Positions 38,097-45,982 of a DNA stretch of 46,740 nucleotides are shown piece after piece. The stretch is from positions 1 to 46,740 of IMG/VR virus record IMGVR_UViG_3300023116_004895; one strand, given 5' to 3'. The DNA comes from a virus. The stretch's first letter is position 1; every line of letters begins with the position of its first letter. The notes under the pieces were generated by a model that had not been told where the DNA came from, ran no database searches, and worked only from the letters and a program-made list of their open reading frames with translations. The position numbers and the translations under genes are program-made.

Positions 38097-39142
38097 TATG
38101 CTGCCTTACTTGTAAATGGGTCTTTTTGCATTAAGTAGTGCTGATACAATTGTGCACTAGCTAAGTTTTTATTTTTTGCTTCTACCATGATATCAAAGTC
38201 TTCCCAAAAGCTCAACGCCCAGTCGTTGCAGGCGCTGTTCCAACACATATCACTGTGTGCTCTTAGTTTGGCTTTTTTGTATCCTTGTTCAAGTAGTGAG
38301 TCCATGTCTGGTCGTACACTCGGTCTAGCAGTTTCCAATAAAGATTCACGGCTAAGACTGTAATGCATAGTAGGACGGACACCCCGCCAACTATCGATAA
38401 TACGGTTAATGCGAACATCATCTCGTGCAATATATTCTCCTGTACGCACCCAATGGTGATGTATATCTATCACTAGTGCTACATGTTTACTTAGCTCGAG
38501 TATAGATTCGAGTCCCCACGCATTTTCTTCGTTTTCAATGGTAATTGTGTTTCGTGCTTCTGTAGAGAGTCTTGGAAGGATGTCTTTGATACCTTCTGGA
38601 CCTTTTCTGCCGGCGATGTGGACGTTACATTTGAAGTCTTGCCATGTCTGACCATAGCCCATCCACCTGATGATATCCGCATGATATTCAAACTCCTCTA
38701 AACTACGTTCTACAACATCCGGATTATCGGAAGCAAGAACGGTAAACTGACCAGGGTGCATAGACAAGCGTACATCAAACTCACGTGCAATGTCGCCAAT
38801 TGCTTTGTACGCTCGCTCGAGCCTTGTTCTGAGATCTGGTTGCCGATAGAAATAAGACCAATCACTGTGAGTATAAGCAGGAAGAAGACCGCTTCCAATA
38901 CGAACCATACGTAACTGGGGTGGTAAAGATCCAACATATCTAATTAGCCTTTCCAGTGCACTGATGTTGTGCTCTATAATCTCGTATAAACGTTGTTCTG
39001 CTACATCACGTGTTTGATTGTTAAGCCATGTAATAGTAGTAGCACGTTCATTAAAAGGACGTTGTATGTCCTCTAGTAATTTCTTTTTAATGCTTTGATC
39101 ATGATGCAAATACTTACATGCAAAGCCGATACGTTTGATCAT
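38096..39142 (-). CDS. uvsE: UV damage endonuclease (UvdE/UvsE)
   Basis: A 348-residue TIM-barrel endonuclease of the UVDE family. Motifs are IGFACKYL at the N-terminus, MVRIGSGLLPAYTH, RLSMHPGQFTVLASDNP with a metal-binding His, ITIENEENAWG and LVIDIHHHWV. It nicks DNA 5' to UV photoproducts, starting alternative excision repair of phage DNA, useful in sunlit water. It is the first gene after a sigma70-like promoter (39174-39202), so it is probably expressed early. Confidence 0.95.
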   Translation of the reverse strand: MIKRIGFACKYLHHDQSIKKKLLEDIQRPFNERATTITWLNNQTRDVAEQRLYEIIEHNISALERLIRYVGSLPPQLRMVRIGSGLLPAYTHSDWSYFYRQPDLRTRLERAYKAIGDIAREFDVRLSMHPGQFTVLASDNPDVVERSLEEFEYHADIIRWMGYGQTWQDFKCNVHIAGRKGPEGIKDILPRLSTEARNTITIENEENAWGLESILELSKHVALVIDIHHHWVRTGEYIARDDVRINRIIDSWRGVRPTMHYSLSRESLLETARPSVRPDMDSLLEQGYKKAKLRAHSDMCWNSACNDWALSFWEDFDIMVEAKNKNLASAQLYQHYLMQKDPFTSKAA

Positions 39143-39173
39143 AATGTTATCTCACTGTTACGTTATCGTATAT

Positions 39174-39202
39174 AATGTAACACGTATATCACATAAAGTC
39201 AA
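39174..39202 (-). promoter_or_regulatory. Sigma70-like early promoter of uvsE
   Basis: Minus strand TTGACT (39202-39197), 17 bases, TACATT (39179-39174), about 32 bases before the uvsE ATG. The boxes are slightly weaker than in the other three early promoters. Confidence 0.75.
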
Positions 39203-39756
39203 ACAAATTTGTCTTTATTTTTAATATAATAATCTAATAATTCTTTATCTTCAGTCATTCTTCTGCGTCTATATGATTCTGGTAAATCATCCCACGGACG
39301 CATAGCAGGATGTGTTTTGTTAACTTGGTCAAAGTTTAATCCAAACCTCCAACCTTTATCTTGTTGTTCTGTAATCCATTTGTTATGATTTTGACGTTCC
39401 ATAGTTAGCATAATTATTTCACGAGCACCATCATCCATTTGTACATCATACTCAAACGGATGACCGAAGTTTGCCTTAGAGCGATATACATTACTACTTT
39501 CAATTTGGAAGTCGTGTTCAGTAACACGCATATATCCTTCAACAATACGTTCTGCTTCATCTGCAGTAAGATGTCTTACTAACGGAATGATATACAAATA
39601 GTCTGTATCTTGCATACCTAACATCAAATTATTAGTATCGTCGTCTCCTGCCATTATAGCATCAGGGCCGAGCATATCAACAGTATAATACCATTTTTGT
39701 ATTTGATCTGCAGTTAGTGCGTATGAACTACGTTGAAGGATATAAAAATCTTGCAT
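39199..39756 (-). CDS. RyR-domain protein
   Basis: A 185-residue protein. The C-terminal part (about 122-180) has NKWITEQQDKGWRFGL, then KTHPAMRPWDDLPESYR, matching the RyR domain pattern (W...K..GW.YG......K.HP.L.P...L). RyR domains in prokaryotes and phages are thought to sense ligands or act in conflict systems. The N-terminal 120 residues are an unrecognised alpha/beta part. It follows the EF-hand membrane protein gene after eight bases. Role unknown. Confidence 0.75.
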   Translation of the reverse strand: MQDFYILQRSSYALTADQIQKWYYTVDMLGPDAIMAGDDDTNNLMLGMQDTDYLYIIPLVRHLTADEAERIVEGYMRVTEHDFQIESSNVYRSKANFGHPFEYDVQMDDGAREIIMLTMERQNHNKWITEQQDKGWRFGLNFDQVNKTHPAMRPWDDLPESYRRRRMTEDKELLDYYIKNKDKFV

Positions 39757-39764
39757 GTGTTACC

Positions 39765-40232
39765 TTATTTTTTTGTTTTACTTTTACTTTGAGTAAATGC
39801 TTGTCCACCAAAGAATGCAGCAACAATAGCAGCAACTGACACAAAGTATGTAGCAGCCATATCGCCTAAAATTTTGCCTGCTTGATCTAAACTAAACGCT
39901 ACTGCTAGTACTACTGCAAAAGGATATAATAACATACCTCCTAGTGCAAACCAAGCCATTTTTCTTTGTGCATCACGCATTGCATCTGCATCTTCAAATT
40001 CTTTACGTCTGAATTCGAGATACATTGCATGTTCTTCTGCATCTACTATTCCGTCACCATTTGTATCAGCTTCGTGGAATCCAGTTGGCGCTGTTGATAC
40101 AGGTGCTGGCGCTCCTACTGGAGCTGGTGCGGCTGCTGGAGCCGGCTTTGGTGCGGCGGTCGGTGTAGTTGCAGTTGCAGCTTTTCCAGGCCCTCCAGCA
40201 CTTTTTAATTCTTCGGGTTTTTTTCTTGGCAT
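39765..40232 (-). CDS. EF-hand membrane protein
   Basis: A 155-residue protein. The N-terminal 50 residues are Ala/Pro-rich (TAAPKPAPAAAPAPVGAPAP). A single EF-hand loop, DTNGDGIVDAEE, follows at about 55-66, then a charged helix and two hydrophobic helices (WFALGGMLLYPFAVVLAVAF and YFVSVAAIVAAFFGG), ending in a Lys-rich tail. It is probably a calcium-binding membrane or virion-membrane protein; similar genes occur in marine T4-like phages. No late promoter of its own is visible. Confidence 0.75.
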   Translation of the reverse strand: MPRKKPEELKSAGGPGKAATATTPTAAPKPAPAAAPAPVGAPAPVSTAPTGFHEADTNGDGIVDAEEHAMYLEFRRKEFEDADAMRDAQRKMAWFALGGMLLYPFAVVLAVAFSLDQAGKILGDMAATYFVSVAAIVAAFFGGQAFTQSKSKTKK

Positions 40233-40260
40233 TAAAATTTCCTCTGTCTATGTCACTCTC

Positions 40261-40587
40261 TTAAAAGTCGAAATCTGCTACTGTAGTAGTACTACAATCG
40301 TAATCGTTATCTCCGACTGTTGCACCTAAACTTTGCATTGCATTTTCTAATGTTGCTGCAGTCCATGTACTATTTTCAACTGCAATTCTAAATGCACCAT
40401 TGTTTTCTGCACCTACTGCAAGAAGTGTTCCTTCTCTGCCGATAAGTTCTACAATTGCTTCGACTGCTTCTCCTGGATTTAATTCGTTTGCCAGTGAGCT
40501 GCCAGTATTAATACTGTAAAAACTCACAGGAGCACCAAAGTTTTGTACATCAAACTCTAACACATTTGTTGAATTTCTGGTTACCAT
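40261..40587 (-). CDS. Small late protein, probably structural
   Basis: A 108-residue acidic protein (MVTRNSTNVLEFDVQNFGAP...) with beta-like segments and NPGEAVEAIVELIGREGTLL in the middle. It has its own late promoter (40612-40619). Similar in style to the 78- and 136-residue late genes nearby. Function unknown; a virion component is the simplest guess. Confidence 0.7.
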   Translation of the reverse strand: MVTRNSTNVLEFDVQNFGAPVSFYSINTGSSLANELNPGEAVEAIVELIGREGTLLAVGAENNGAFRIAVENSTWTAATLENAMQSLGATVGDNDYDCSTTTVADFDF

Positions 40588-40611
40588 TTCTATAACTCCT
40601 TAATATAAGTG

Positions 40612-40619
40612 TATTTATC
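40612..40619 (-). promoter_or_regulatory. T4-type late promoter GATAAATA
   Basis: Minus-strand GATAAATA about 25 bases before the ATG at 40587, just after the terminator of the upstream gene. Confidence 0.75.
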
Positions 40620-40629
40620 TAGCCAACAA

Positions 40630-40654
40630 AAAAGCCCCGACTAGCGAGGCTTTT
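40630..40654 (-). terminator. Intrinsic terminator of the 78-residue late gene
   Basis: On the minus strand AAAAGCCTCG and CGGGGCTTTT form a hairpin (one G-T pair, small loop) followed by a T run. It separates two single-gene late transcripts. Confidence 0.85.
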
Positions 40655-40677
40655 AAGTTTAAACGTTTTGTTTAATA

Positions 40678-40914
40678 TTAGTCTACGAATGTTACAACTA
40701 GTGTTGAGTCAGTAAGTGTTGGTGCAGCACCTGTACCTTGGATTGCGATATGATCGCCGTTTGCTGTACCTTCAACTGCTGCTACTGTGAAACCTGCTTC
40801 TGCTGCTTCTGTGCAAGCTACTGCTACGTTTGTTCCTGTTGCAACTACAAAAATATGTGTTTGTCCGCCTAGTCCGTTACCTGCACGAACTGCTGCTGTT
40901 GATGTTAAAGCCAT
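40678..40914 (-). CDS. Small late Ala/Thr-rich protein, probably structural
   Basis: A 78-residue protein of beta-like Ala/Thr/Val/Gly-rich composition (MALTSTAAVRAGNGLGGQTH, then VEGTANGDHIAIQGTGAAPT). It is a single transcript between the late promoter at 40962-40969 and the terminator at 40630-40654. The size and strong isolated expression signals suit an abundant virion decoration protein, which is inference only. Confidence 0.7.
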   Translation of the reverse strand: MALTSTAAVRAGNGLGGQTHIFVVATGTNVAVACTEAAEAGFTVAAVEGTANGDHIAIQGTGAAPTLTDSTLVVTFVD

Positions 40915-40961
40915 TTGCTTATCTCCTTGTTTGTGTTAGCATTCTATTCTGCTTATACATT

Positions 40962-40969
40962 TATTTATC
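40962..40969 (-). promoter_or_regulatory. T4-type late promoter GATAAATA
   Basis: Minus-strand GATAAATA about 48 bases before the ATG at 40914. Confidence 0.75.
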
Positions 40970-40987
40970 AAATTAATTTCAAAAATA

Positions 40988-41155
40988 CTAGTTTTCGGCA
41001 ATAATTTCTACTAATTTTCCAGGTCCTGCTAGTTCTTGTACAACTGCTTCTAACTGTGCAAGTGTACTTGAATCAAAAATTTCGCTAGGTTCCTGTGAAT
41101 CTTTTAGTAGTTCGCTTACTTTAATAACAAACATTGATTCATTAAGTTTAGCCAT
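40988..41155 (-). CDS. Small conserved marine T4-like phage protein, 55 residues
   Basis: A short frame encodes MAKLNESMFVIKVSELLKDS followed by a helical acidic part ending GKLVEIIAEN. The N-terminal pattern (MAKLNES...VKVSELLKDS) is one I know from small cyanophage genes. It has its own late promoter (41181-41188) and a good ribosome site (AGGAG). Function unknown; likely a late morphogenesis or virion protein. Confidence 0.75.
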   Translation of the reverse strand: MAKLNESMFVIKVSELLKDSQEPSEIFDSSTLAQLEAVVQELAGPGKLVEIIAEN

Positions 41156-41180
41156 AATACTACTCCTATCATTATAGTAG

Positions 41181-41188
41181 TATTTATT
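41181..41188 (-). promoter_or_regulatory. T4-type late promoter AATAAATA
   Basis: Minus-strand AATAAATA about 26 bases before the ATG at 41155. It contains the stop codon of the gene upstream. Confidence 0.7.
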
Positions 41189-41891
41189 CTAAATCTTCTA
41201 TTAGAACTACTTTTGTTGTACTAGTAATAATGTTTTTAAACATCAAATGCATTGTGCATACATCGCTATAATCTATAAAGTATACAGATCCTGTAGAACT
41301 ATACGGAATAAAAGTAGACCAACGTGGTCTTCTAAATGCACTACCCGAGCCTACATTTTTATACTGATCTTCTAATGCTTTTAGTCTTGGATACTGTCGT
41401 ATAGTGCTGTTTATATAATAAGTGTCTGGTTCAAAACTGCTGGTTACAAAGTCTGCTATGTCAATAAATTGATCCATTTCATCACGAAACTTATACATAT
41501 GACAACTTACTTTATATCTGTATTTGTTATAAAATAACTTTTTGCGTACACTTTGTGTTAGGTCTTGTACCATTAGATCTTTATGATCTCGACTTAACGG
41601 TCCTTGTATTTCGATAATATCATCGTTGTAATACTTAATAACATCCGACAAGGCTTGTTCTTCTTTAAGATATAAATTAAAACAATGATCATTACGTGAC
41701 TTGTATTCGTGTTCAAGTCTACTCATTTGTCTTTTAATATTACTATTACGATGAAATAAATTTAAAAATCCTCCATCGAACATGTCCCATCCCTTGAAAC
41801 TAACACGGAATGGGAACTCTTTGTACCAGACTTTACTAGCTATTGTAAATCTAGAATCTGCTTTAAGCTGTTCGTATATGGATTTTGTCAT
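41184..41891 (-). CDS. Conserved phage protein of unknown function, coupled to clpA
   Basis: A 235-residue protein (MTKSIYEQLKADSRFTIASK...) rich in Tyr, Phe and Arg. A basic helix (RNSNIKRQMSRLEHEYKSRN) is followed by mixed alpha/beta segments. The ATG at 41891 has GGAAG about seven bases upstream and lies inside the 3' end of clpA (29-base overlap), so it is co-expressed with ClpA. It might be a ClpA adaptor or an unrelated early protein; no family recognised. Confidence 0.65.
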   Translation of the reverse strand: MTKSIYEQLKADSRFTIASKVWYKEFPFRVSFKGWDMFDGGFLNLFHRNSNIKRQMSRLEHEYKSRNDHCFNLYLKEEQALSDVIKYYNDDIIEIQGPLSRDHKDLMVQDLTQSVRKKLFYNKYRYKVSCHMYKFRDEMDQFIDIADFVTSSFEPDTYYINSTIRQYPRLKALEDQYKNVGSGSAFRRPRWSTFIPYSSTGSVYFIDYSDVCTMHLMFKNIITSTTKVVLIEDLE

Positions 41892-44094
41892 CAACTACTT
41901 CCAACCTAACAGCCGTAATGTTATCACCGAACAATAGGATTTTTGCTAGTGGCTTTTTAATTTGTTCGTTAATCAATCTACCCATAGGTCTTGCACCCAT
42001 TGTTTCAGTAAATCCATTATTTGTTAGCCAAGTAAGAACAGTGTTATTCCAATGTATTGATATATTTCTATCAGTTAACATTGTTCTTAGTTCGTTTAAG
42101 AACTTAACAGTAATGTCTCTCATCAGAGTTTTGTCTAGTTTTGTAAACTGTACAATAGCATCTAGTCTATTGCGGAACTCTGGAGAGAAGAAACGTTTAA
42201 CTGCTTCTTCACTGGCTGCACTATTGTCATTATCGCCAAAACCAATTGTATTACGTTCAGCATCACGTGCACCTAAGTTACTAGTCATAATAACAATAGC
42301 ATTACGAGCACTTACACTTTTGCCTTCACTGTTAGTAATCATACCATTGTCCATAAGTTGTAACATTACGTTACTAACATCAGGGTGTGCTTTTTCAATT
42401 TCGTCCAGTAGTAGGATACAGTTAGGATTTTCTTCAAGTTTGTTGACTAGTAAGCCACCTCCTTGACCACCTTCACCGTATCCTACATACCCTGGGGGAG
42501 CACCGATAAGTTTAGCAACTGTGTGACGTTCTTGGTATTCACTCATATCAAAACGTACAAGCGGCATACTCATTGCATCACTTAATTGTTTTGCTGTTTC
42601 AGTTTTACCAACACCTGTAGGGCCTGTAAACAAATAACAGCCGATTGGTTTACTAGGATCTTTCAGTCCAGCTTTAGCAATATAAATGCTATCTGCAAGT
42701 CTAGTAATAGCTTCGTCTTGACCAAATACTTTCTTTTTAACAACTGCCTCAATGTCTACAGGCTTCTCCTGTTTGTACTCACTGTCTTTTGTAAGTACTA
42801 GCTGGTCTACAGGAATACGTGTCATCTTAGCAACTTCATAACGAATATCATCTAAGTCTAGTACACTTTTACGCATCTCTGCTGGCTGTAACCGCTGACG
42901 TGCAGCCGCTGCATCCAATACATCAAATGCCTTGTCTGGCAAGTGTTTGTTGTGCCAGTATTGATGTGTCAAGTCTACTGCACCATGTAGTGCTTCTTTT
43001 GTATATGCTAGTTCGTGGAATAGTTCATACACTGGAATACTTGCTTCGATAATTCTCTTAGCATCAGCAGGGCTTGGTTCTGGAACATCGACTTTATAAA
43101 AGCGACGATTAAGTGCTTTATCTTTTTCAAAGTGTTCTCTGTATTCTTCGTATGTTGTCGAACCAATACAACGTAAGTTACCTTTTTGCAGTGCTGGCTT
43201 CAACAAGTTAGCAACATCCATTGCACCTTGTCCTGCGCTACCTGCACCCATAATCATGTGAATTTCGTCGATAAACAAGATAGCATCATCACGCTTTTCT
43301 AAAATGTTTAATACATCTTTAAGACGTTCTTCAAAGTCACCTCTAAACTTAGTGCCTGCAAGTAGTGCACCAATATCTAAACTATAAATTGTATTGTCTT
43401 TAATAACTTCTGGAACTCTGTCTTCGTTAATTAAATGTGCTAAACCTTCTGCAATAGCAGTTTTACCAACGCCTGATTCACCTACAAGTATAACATTGTT
43501 CTTTTTACGACGAGCAATAGTTTGTACTAGTTTTTCTAGTTCATCTTCACGTCCGATCATAGGATCAATAATGCCATCTGCCGCTTGTTCGTTTAAATTG
43601 TCGCAGAACTTACGCAGCATACGTTCTGCTTTGGCAGGTTTTGTTTTTGACTCATCCATATCTTGTTCTTGCACTGCAGGGTTCTGAATAAATTGTACTA
43701 ATTGTTCTCTGCTAATATCAAACTGTTTTAACAAATGCACGGCTGCACTTGTATCTTCTGTTAATATACTAATTAACAAATCTTTAGCATTGATATTTTG
43801 TCTGCCGTTGAACAATGCTTGTGTGAATGCACGATTAAACACACGCTCTAACATTTGCGTCTTTTTAGGATCTTGTACTTCTGGTAATGGTGTTACTTCT
43901 TTTTCTAAGTACTGATAAATTAATGCTTTTAACTGTGCAGGCTCTTTGCCCAAGTCATATAATATATCTTCAATTTCTTCTTGTTCTAGCAAAATTGCAA
44001 GTAGATGTTCTAGTGTAACATATTCGTGTTTATACTCACGAGTAAGTTGATATACACGCTCTACTATGTGTTCTATTCTATCATTTTGCGACAT
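41863..44094 (-). CDS. clpA: ClpA-type AAA+ unfoldase
   Basis: A 743-residue protein, close to E. coli ClpA (758). It has the N-terminal Clp-N repeats (about 1-140), a first AAA+ domain (GESGVGKTAIAEGLAH, then ILFIDEIHMIMGAG) and a second (FTGPTGVGKTETAKQL, then CILLLDEIEKAHPDV). The ClpP-docking tripeptide is present as IGF at residues 617-619, the same position as IGL in E. coli ClpA. It could therefore feed substrates to host ClpP. No phage ClpP is seen here. It is first in an early operon from the promoter at 44117-44145. Confidence 0.95.
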   Translation of the reverse strand: MSQNDRIEHIVERVYQLTREYKHEYVTLEHLLAILLEQEEIEDILYDLGKEPAQLKALIYQYLEKEVTPLPEVQDPKKTQMLERVFNRAFTQALFNGRQNINAKDLLISILTEDTSAAVHLLKQFDISREQLVQFIQNPAVQEQDMDESKTKPAKAERMLRKFCDNLNEQAADGIIDPMIGREDELEKLVQTIARRKKNNVILVGESGVGKTAIAEGLAHLINEDRVPEVIKDNTIYSLDIGALLAGTKFRGDFEERLKDVLNILEKRDDAILFIDEIHMIMGAGSAGQGAMDVANLLKPALQKGNLRCIGSTTYEEYREHFEKDKALNRRFYKVDVPEPSPADAKRIIEASIPVYELFHELAYTKEALHGAVDLTHQYWHNKHLPDKAFDVLDAAAARQRLQPAEMRKSVLDLDDIRYEVAKMTRIPVDQLVLTKDSEYKQEKPVDIEAVVKKKVFGQDEAITRLADSIYIAKAGLKDPSKPIGCYLFTGPTGVGKTETAKQLSDAMSMPLVRFDMSEYQERHTVAKLIGAPPGYVGYGEGGQGGGLLVNKLEENPNCILLLDEIEKAHPDVSNVMLQLMDNGMITNSEGKSVSARNAIVIMTSNLGARDAERNTIGFGDNDNSAASEEAVKRFFSPEFRNRLDAIVQFTKLDKTLMRDITVKFLNELRTMLTDRNISIHWNNTVLTWLTNNGFTETMGARPMGRLINEQIKKPLAKILLFGDNITAVRLEVVDDKIHIRTA

Positions 44095-44116
44095 TTAAGT
44101 TCCTCTGTTTTTTAAT

Positions 44117-44145
44117 AATATAGTAATTTATTATACTAATGTCAA
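44117..44145 (-). promoter_or_regulatory. Sigma70-like early promoter of clpA
   Basis: Minus strand TTGACA (44145-44140), 17 bases, TATATT (44122-44117), about 23 bases before the clpA ATG. A near-consensus early promoter. Confidence 0.9.
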
Positions 44146-44151
44146 GGTAAA

Positions 44152-44949
44152 CTACGGTAAATCCTGTAATTTTGTTTGTAAATCTGTCTCTGTAAGTGCT
44201 GGTATGTGTACGTTAATTTCTACGAAAAGGTCACCGTTTGGTTTTTTATTTCTAGGCAAGCCGCCTTCTGGTATACGCAGCCTCGTCTTTGATTGCGTTC
44301 CTGGCCTAATATTTAATTTTAGATTACGTCCGTCTAAAGTGTCTATTATCTTTTCCGTTCCTATCATTGCTTCTCGTATACTAATATTTAACCTTTTTAC
44401 TAGGTTATGTTCTTCAACTGTAAACTGTGGATGTGGTTTTACTTGAAATGTAACAAACAAAGATCCAGCAGGCACATCTGGTATAGTATTTTCACCATAC
44501 TGCGCATACCTAACTTCTGCACCATCTGTTACGCCTGGAGGCAGTGTAATAGTAACTTGTCTGCCGTGTCCATTGCGAAACTTTAAGTCTAGTATTTTTT
44601 TAGATTGATGTATAATATCTTCTAGTGATACTGGTACTGTGATTCTAGTATCTGCATTTCGTCTGGGTCGTTGTCTAAACTGTGATCCAAACTGTTGTGC
44701 AAAAATATCTTCGAAACCTTCAAATGGATTTCTGCTATTAAAATTAAAACCATTCGGTGCCTGTTGCTGTTGTTGATCAGGACCACCGTTTTTTATAATA
44801 TCATATGCTTCGTTTACCTGCTTGAATTTAGTTTCATCTCCGCCTGGTCTATCGGGATGATGTTGTTTTGCTAAACGTCTATATGCTTGTTTGATTTCAT
44901 CGTCGCTTGATGCTCTAGTAACACCAAGGACTGCCCAAGGATCATTCAT
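44152..44949 (-). CDS. DnaJ-family co-chaperone (CbpA type)
   Basis: A 265-residue type II J-protein. The J domain is at 1-70 with HPD at residues 31-33 (QHHPDRPGG). A Gln/Gly/Phe-rich linker follows, then two beta C-terminal substrate-binding domains (TITLPPGVTDGAEVRYAQYG, GRNLKLNIRPGTQSK). The cysteine zinc-finger of DnaJ is absent. It stimulates host DnaK, perhaps for folding or assembly of virion proteins, or to redirect host DnaK. It overlaps the o-spanin gene end by eight bases. Confidence 0.92.
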   Translation of the reverse strand: MNDPWAVLGVTRASSDDEIKQAYRRLAKQHHPDRPGGDETKFKQVNEAYDIIKNGGPDQQQQQAPNGFNFNSRNPFEGFEDIFAQQFGSQFRQRPRRNADTRITVPVSLEDIIHQSKKILDLKFRNGHGRQVTITLPPGVTDGAEVRYAQYGENTIPDVPAGSLFVTFQVKPHPQFTVEEHNLVKRLNISIREAMIGTEKIIDTLDGRNLKLNIRPGTQSKTRLRIPEGGLPRNKKPNGDLFVEINVHIPALTETDLQTKLQDLP

Positions 44950-45361
44950 TTACTGATTTGTTATGTTCGTCGATTGCACGTTCTGCAGACTTGTAGTAGT
45001 TTTCATATGCTGCAATGATTGCTTGTTGTTGCTGTACCATAGCACGTATGTCACTAAAATTTAACCCCAAGTTACCGTAGCCTTCACCTGTTAGTGCATA
45101 TACTGCAAATGCACCATCGCTGGCTTTTAGTCTAGCAATTACTGCTTCTACGTTACCTTCGTTAATTACGACCCATTCTACATCACGCATACGCAGTTGA
45201 TCTACTGGCGGTAGTGTTAAGTTAGGTTTTTGAATTGGTTCTGCTTTAATAATTACAGGCGGTTCGACAACAGGCTGACTATTGCCCAGACACCCGCTCA
45301 GGGTCATTACCAGGCCAAAGCCAAGGGCACTCTTTATTAAAAGCGATTTCGTTTTCTGCAT
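44942..45361 (-). CDS. o-spanin-like outer-membrane lipoprotein
   Basis: A 139-residue predicted lipoprotein with the lipobox MTLSGC (Cys24), a Pro-rich linker (VVEPPVIIKAEPIQKP) and a helical C-terminal part. The gene begins inside the 3' end of the i-spanin gene in another frame (83-base overlap), as in Rz/Rz1-type spanin pairs. The product should sit in the outer membrane and complete the spanin bridge for outer-membrane disruption at lysis. Confidence 0.8.
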   Translation of the reverse strand: MQKTKSLLIKSALGFGLVMTLSGCLGNSQPVVEPPVIIKAEPIQKPNLTLPPVDQLRMRDVEWVVINEGNVEAVIARLKASDGAFAVYALTGEGYGNLGLNFSDIRAMVQQQQAIIAAYENYYKSAERAIDEHNKSVNE

Positions 45362-45764
45362 TTAATTCTTCCTCAGTTAACGGGCTTCCACTTAGAATCT
45401 CAAAACATCTGCCAGCATTTTCTGTACCTCTGTTTACTGCACGTTCAATACCTTCTGCATTTGCAATAGCGGCTGCTTCTAAATCAATCTTTTCTAGTTT
45501 ATCTGCTAGTCTACGATTCTGATTTCTAATAGCAGTATATGCTTCTTGTAATGCTGCATTTTCTGCTGCGGCTGCTTCAAAGTCTTTTTGTAATTGCTCC
45601 ATTGTTTCTTGTTGTGTAGCAATTGCTTGTTCTAGGTTTGCTTGATTTGCTTTTAGTGTAGCATTGTTTTCTTGTAGTATTTTCATACGTTCTTGGCTGT
45701 CATTGTAATACCAATATCCAATGCCGCCCATCATAAGAATAACAACTAATAATACTTTGCTCAT
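45279..45764 (-). CDS. i-spanin-like inner-membrane coiled-coil protein
   Basis: A 161-residue protein with one N-terminal membrane helix (VLLVVILMMGGIGYWYY) and a long periplasmic coiled coil (about 27-100; LQENNATLKANQANLEQAIA). The C-terminus has two Cys (GRCFEIL and KECPWLW), as in Rz-type i-spanins of tailed phages. Together with the overlapping lipoprotein gene it forms a spanin pair that fuses or breaks the outer membrane at lysis. It abuts infA. Confidence 0.82.
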   Translation of the reverse strand: MSKVLLVVILMMGGIGYWYYNDSQERMKILQENNATLKANQANLEQAIATQQETMEQLQKDFEAAAAENAALQEAYTAIRNQNRRLADKLEKIDLEAAAIANAEGIERAVNRGTENAGRCFEILSGSPLTEEELNAENEIAFNKECPWLWPGNDPERVSGQ

Positions 45765-45982
45765 TACTTGTGCCTAAAAACTATACGACCTTTATCTAAA
45801 TCGTACGGAGTCATCTCCACATCTACACGATCGTCTTGCAATATATTAATGTTAAATCTTCTTATCTTACCACTAATAGTCGCAATTATTTGATGACCGT
45901 TTTCTAGTTCAACTTTGAATAGTGCATTAGGAAGGCAATTAATTACTTTGCCTTGAAATACTAATACGTCTTCTTTTGCCAT
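45764..45982 (-). CDS. infA: Translation initiation factor IF-1
   Basis: A 72-residue S1-like OB-fold protein, exactly the length of bacterial IF-1. Near-canonical blocks are [38 protein letters not shown] and [17 protein letters not shown]-1 binds the ribosomal A site on the 30S subunit and supports IF-2/IF-3 in start-codon selection. The start ATG overlaps the upstream stop (TAATG) and the gene lies in a phage operon with spanins and DnaJ, so it is a phage gene and not host contamination. The conserved sequence looks closer to gamma/betaproteobacterial IF-1. Confidence 0.95.
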   Translation of the reverse strand: MAKEDVLVFQGKVINCLPNALFKVELENGHQIIATISGKIRRFNINILQDDRVDVEMTPYDLDKGRIVFRHK

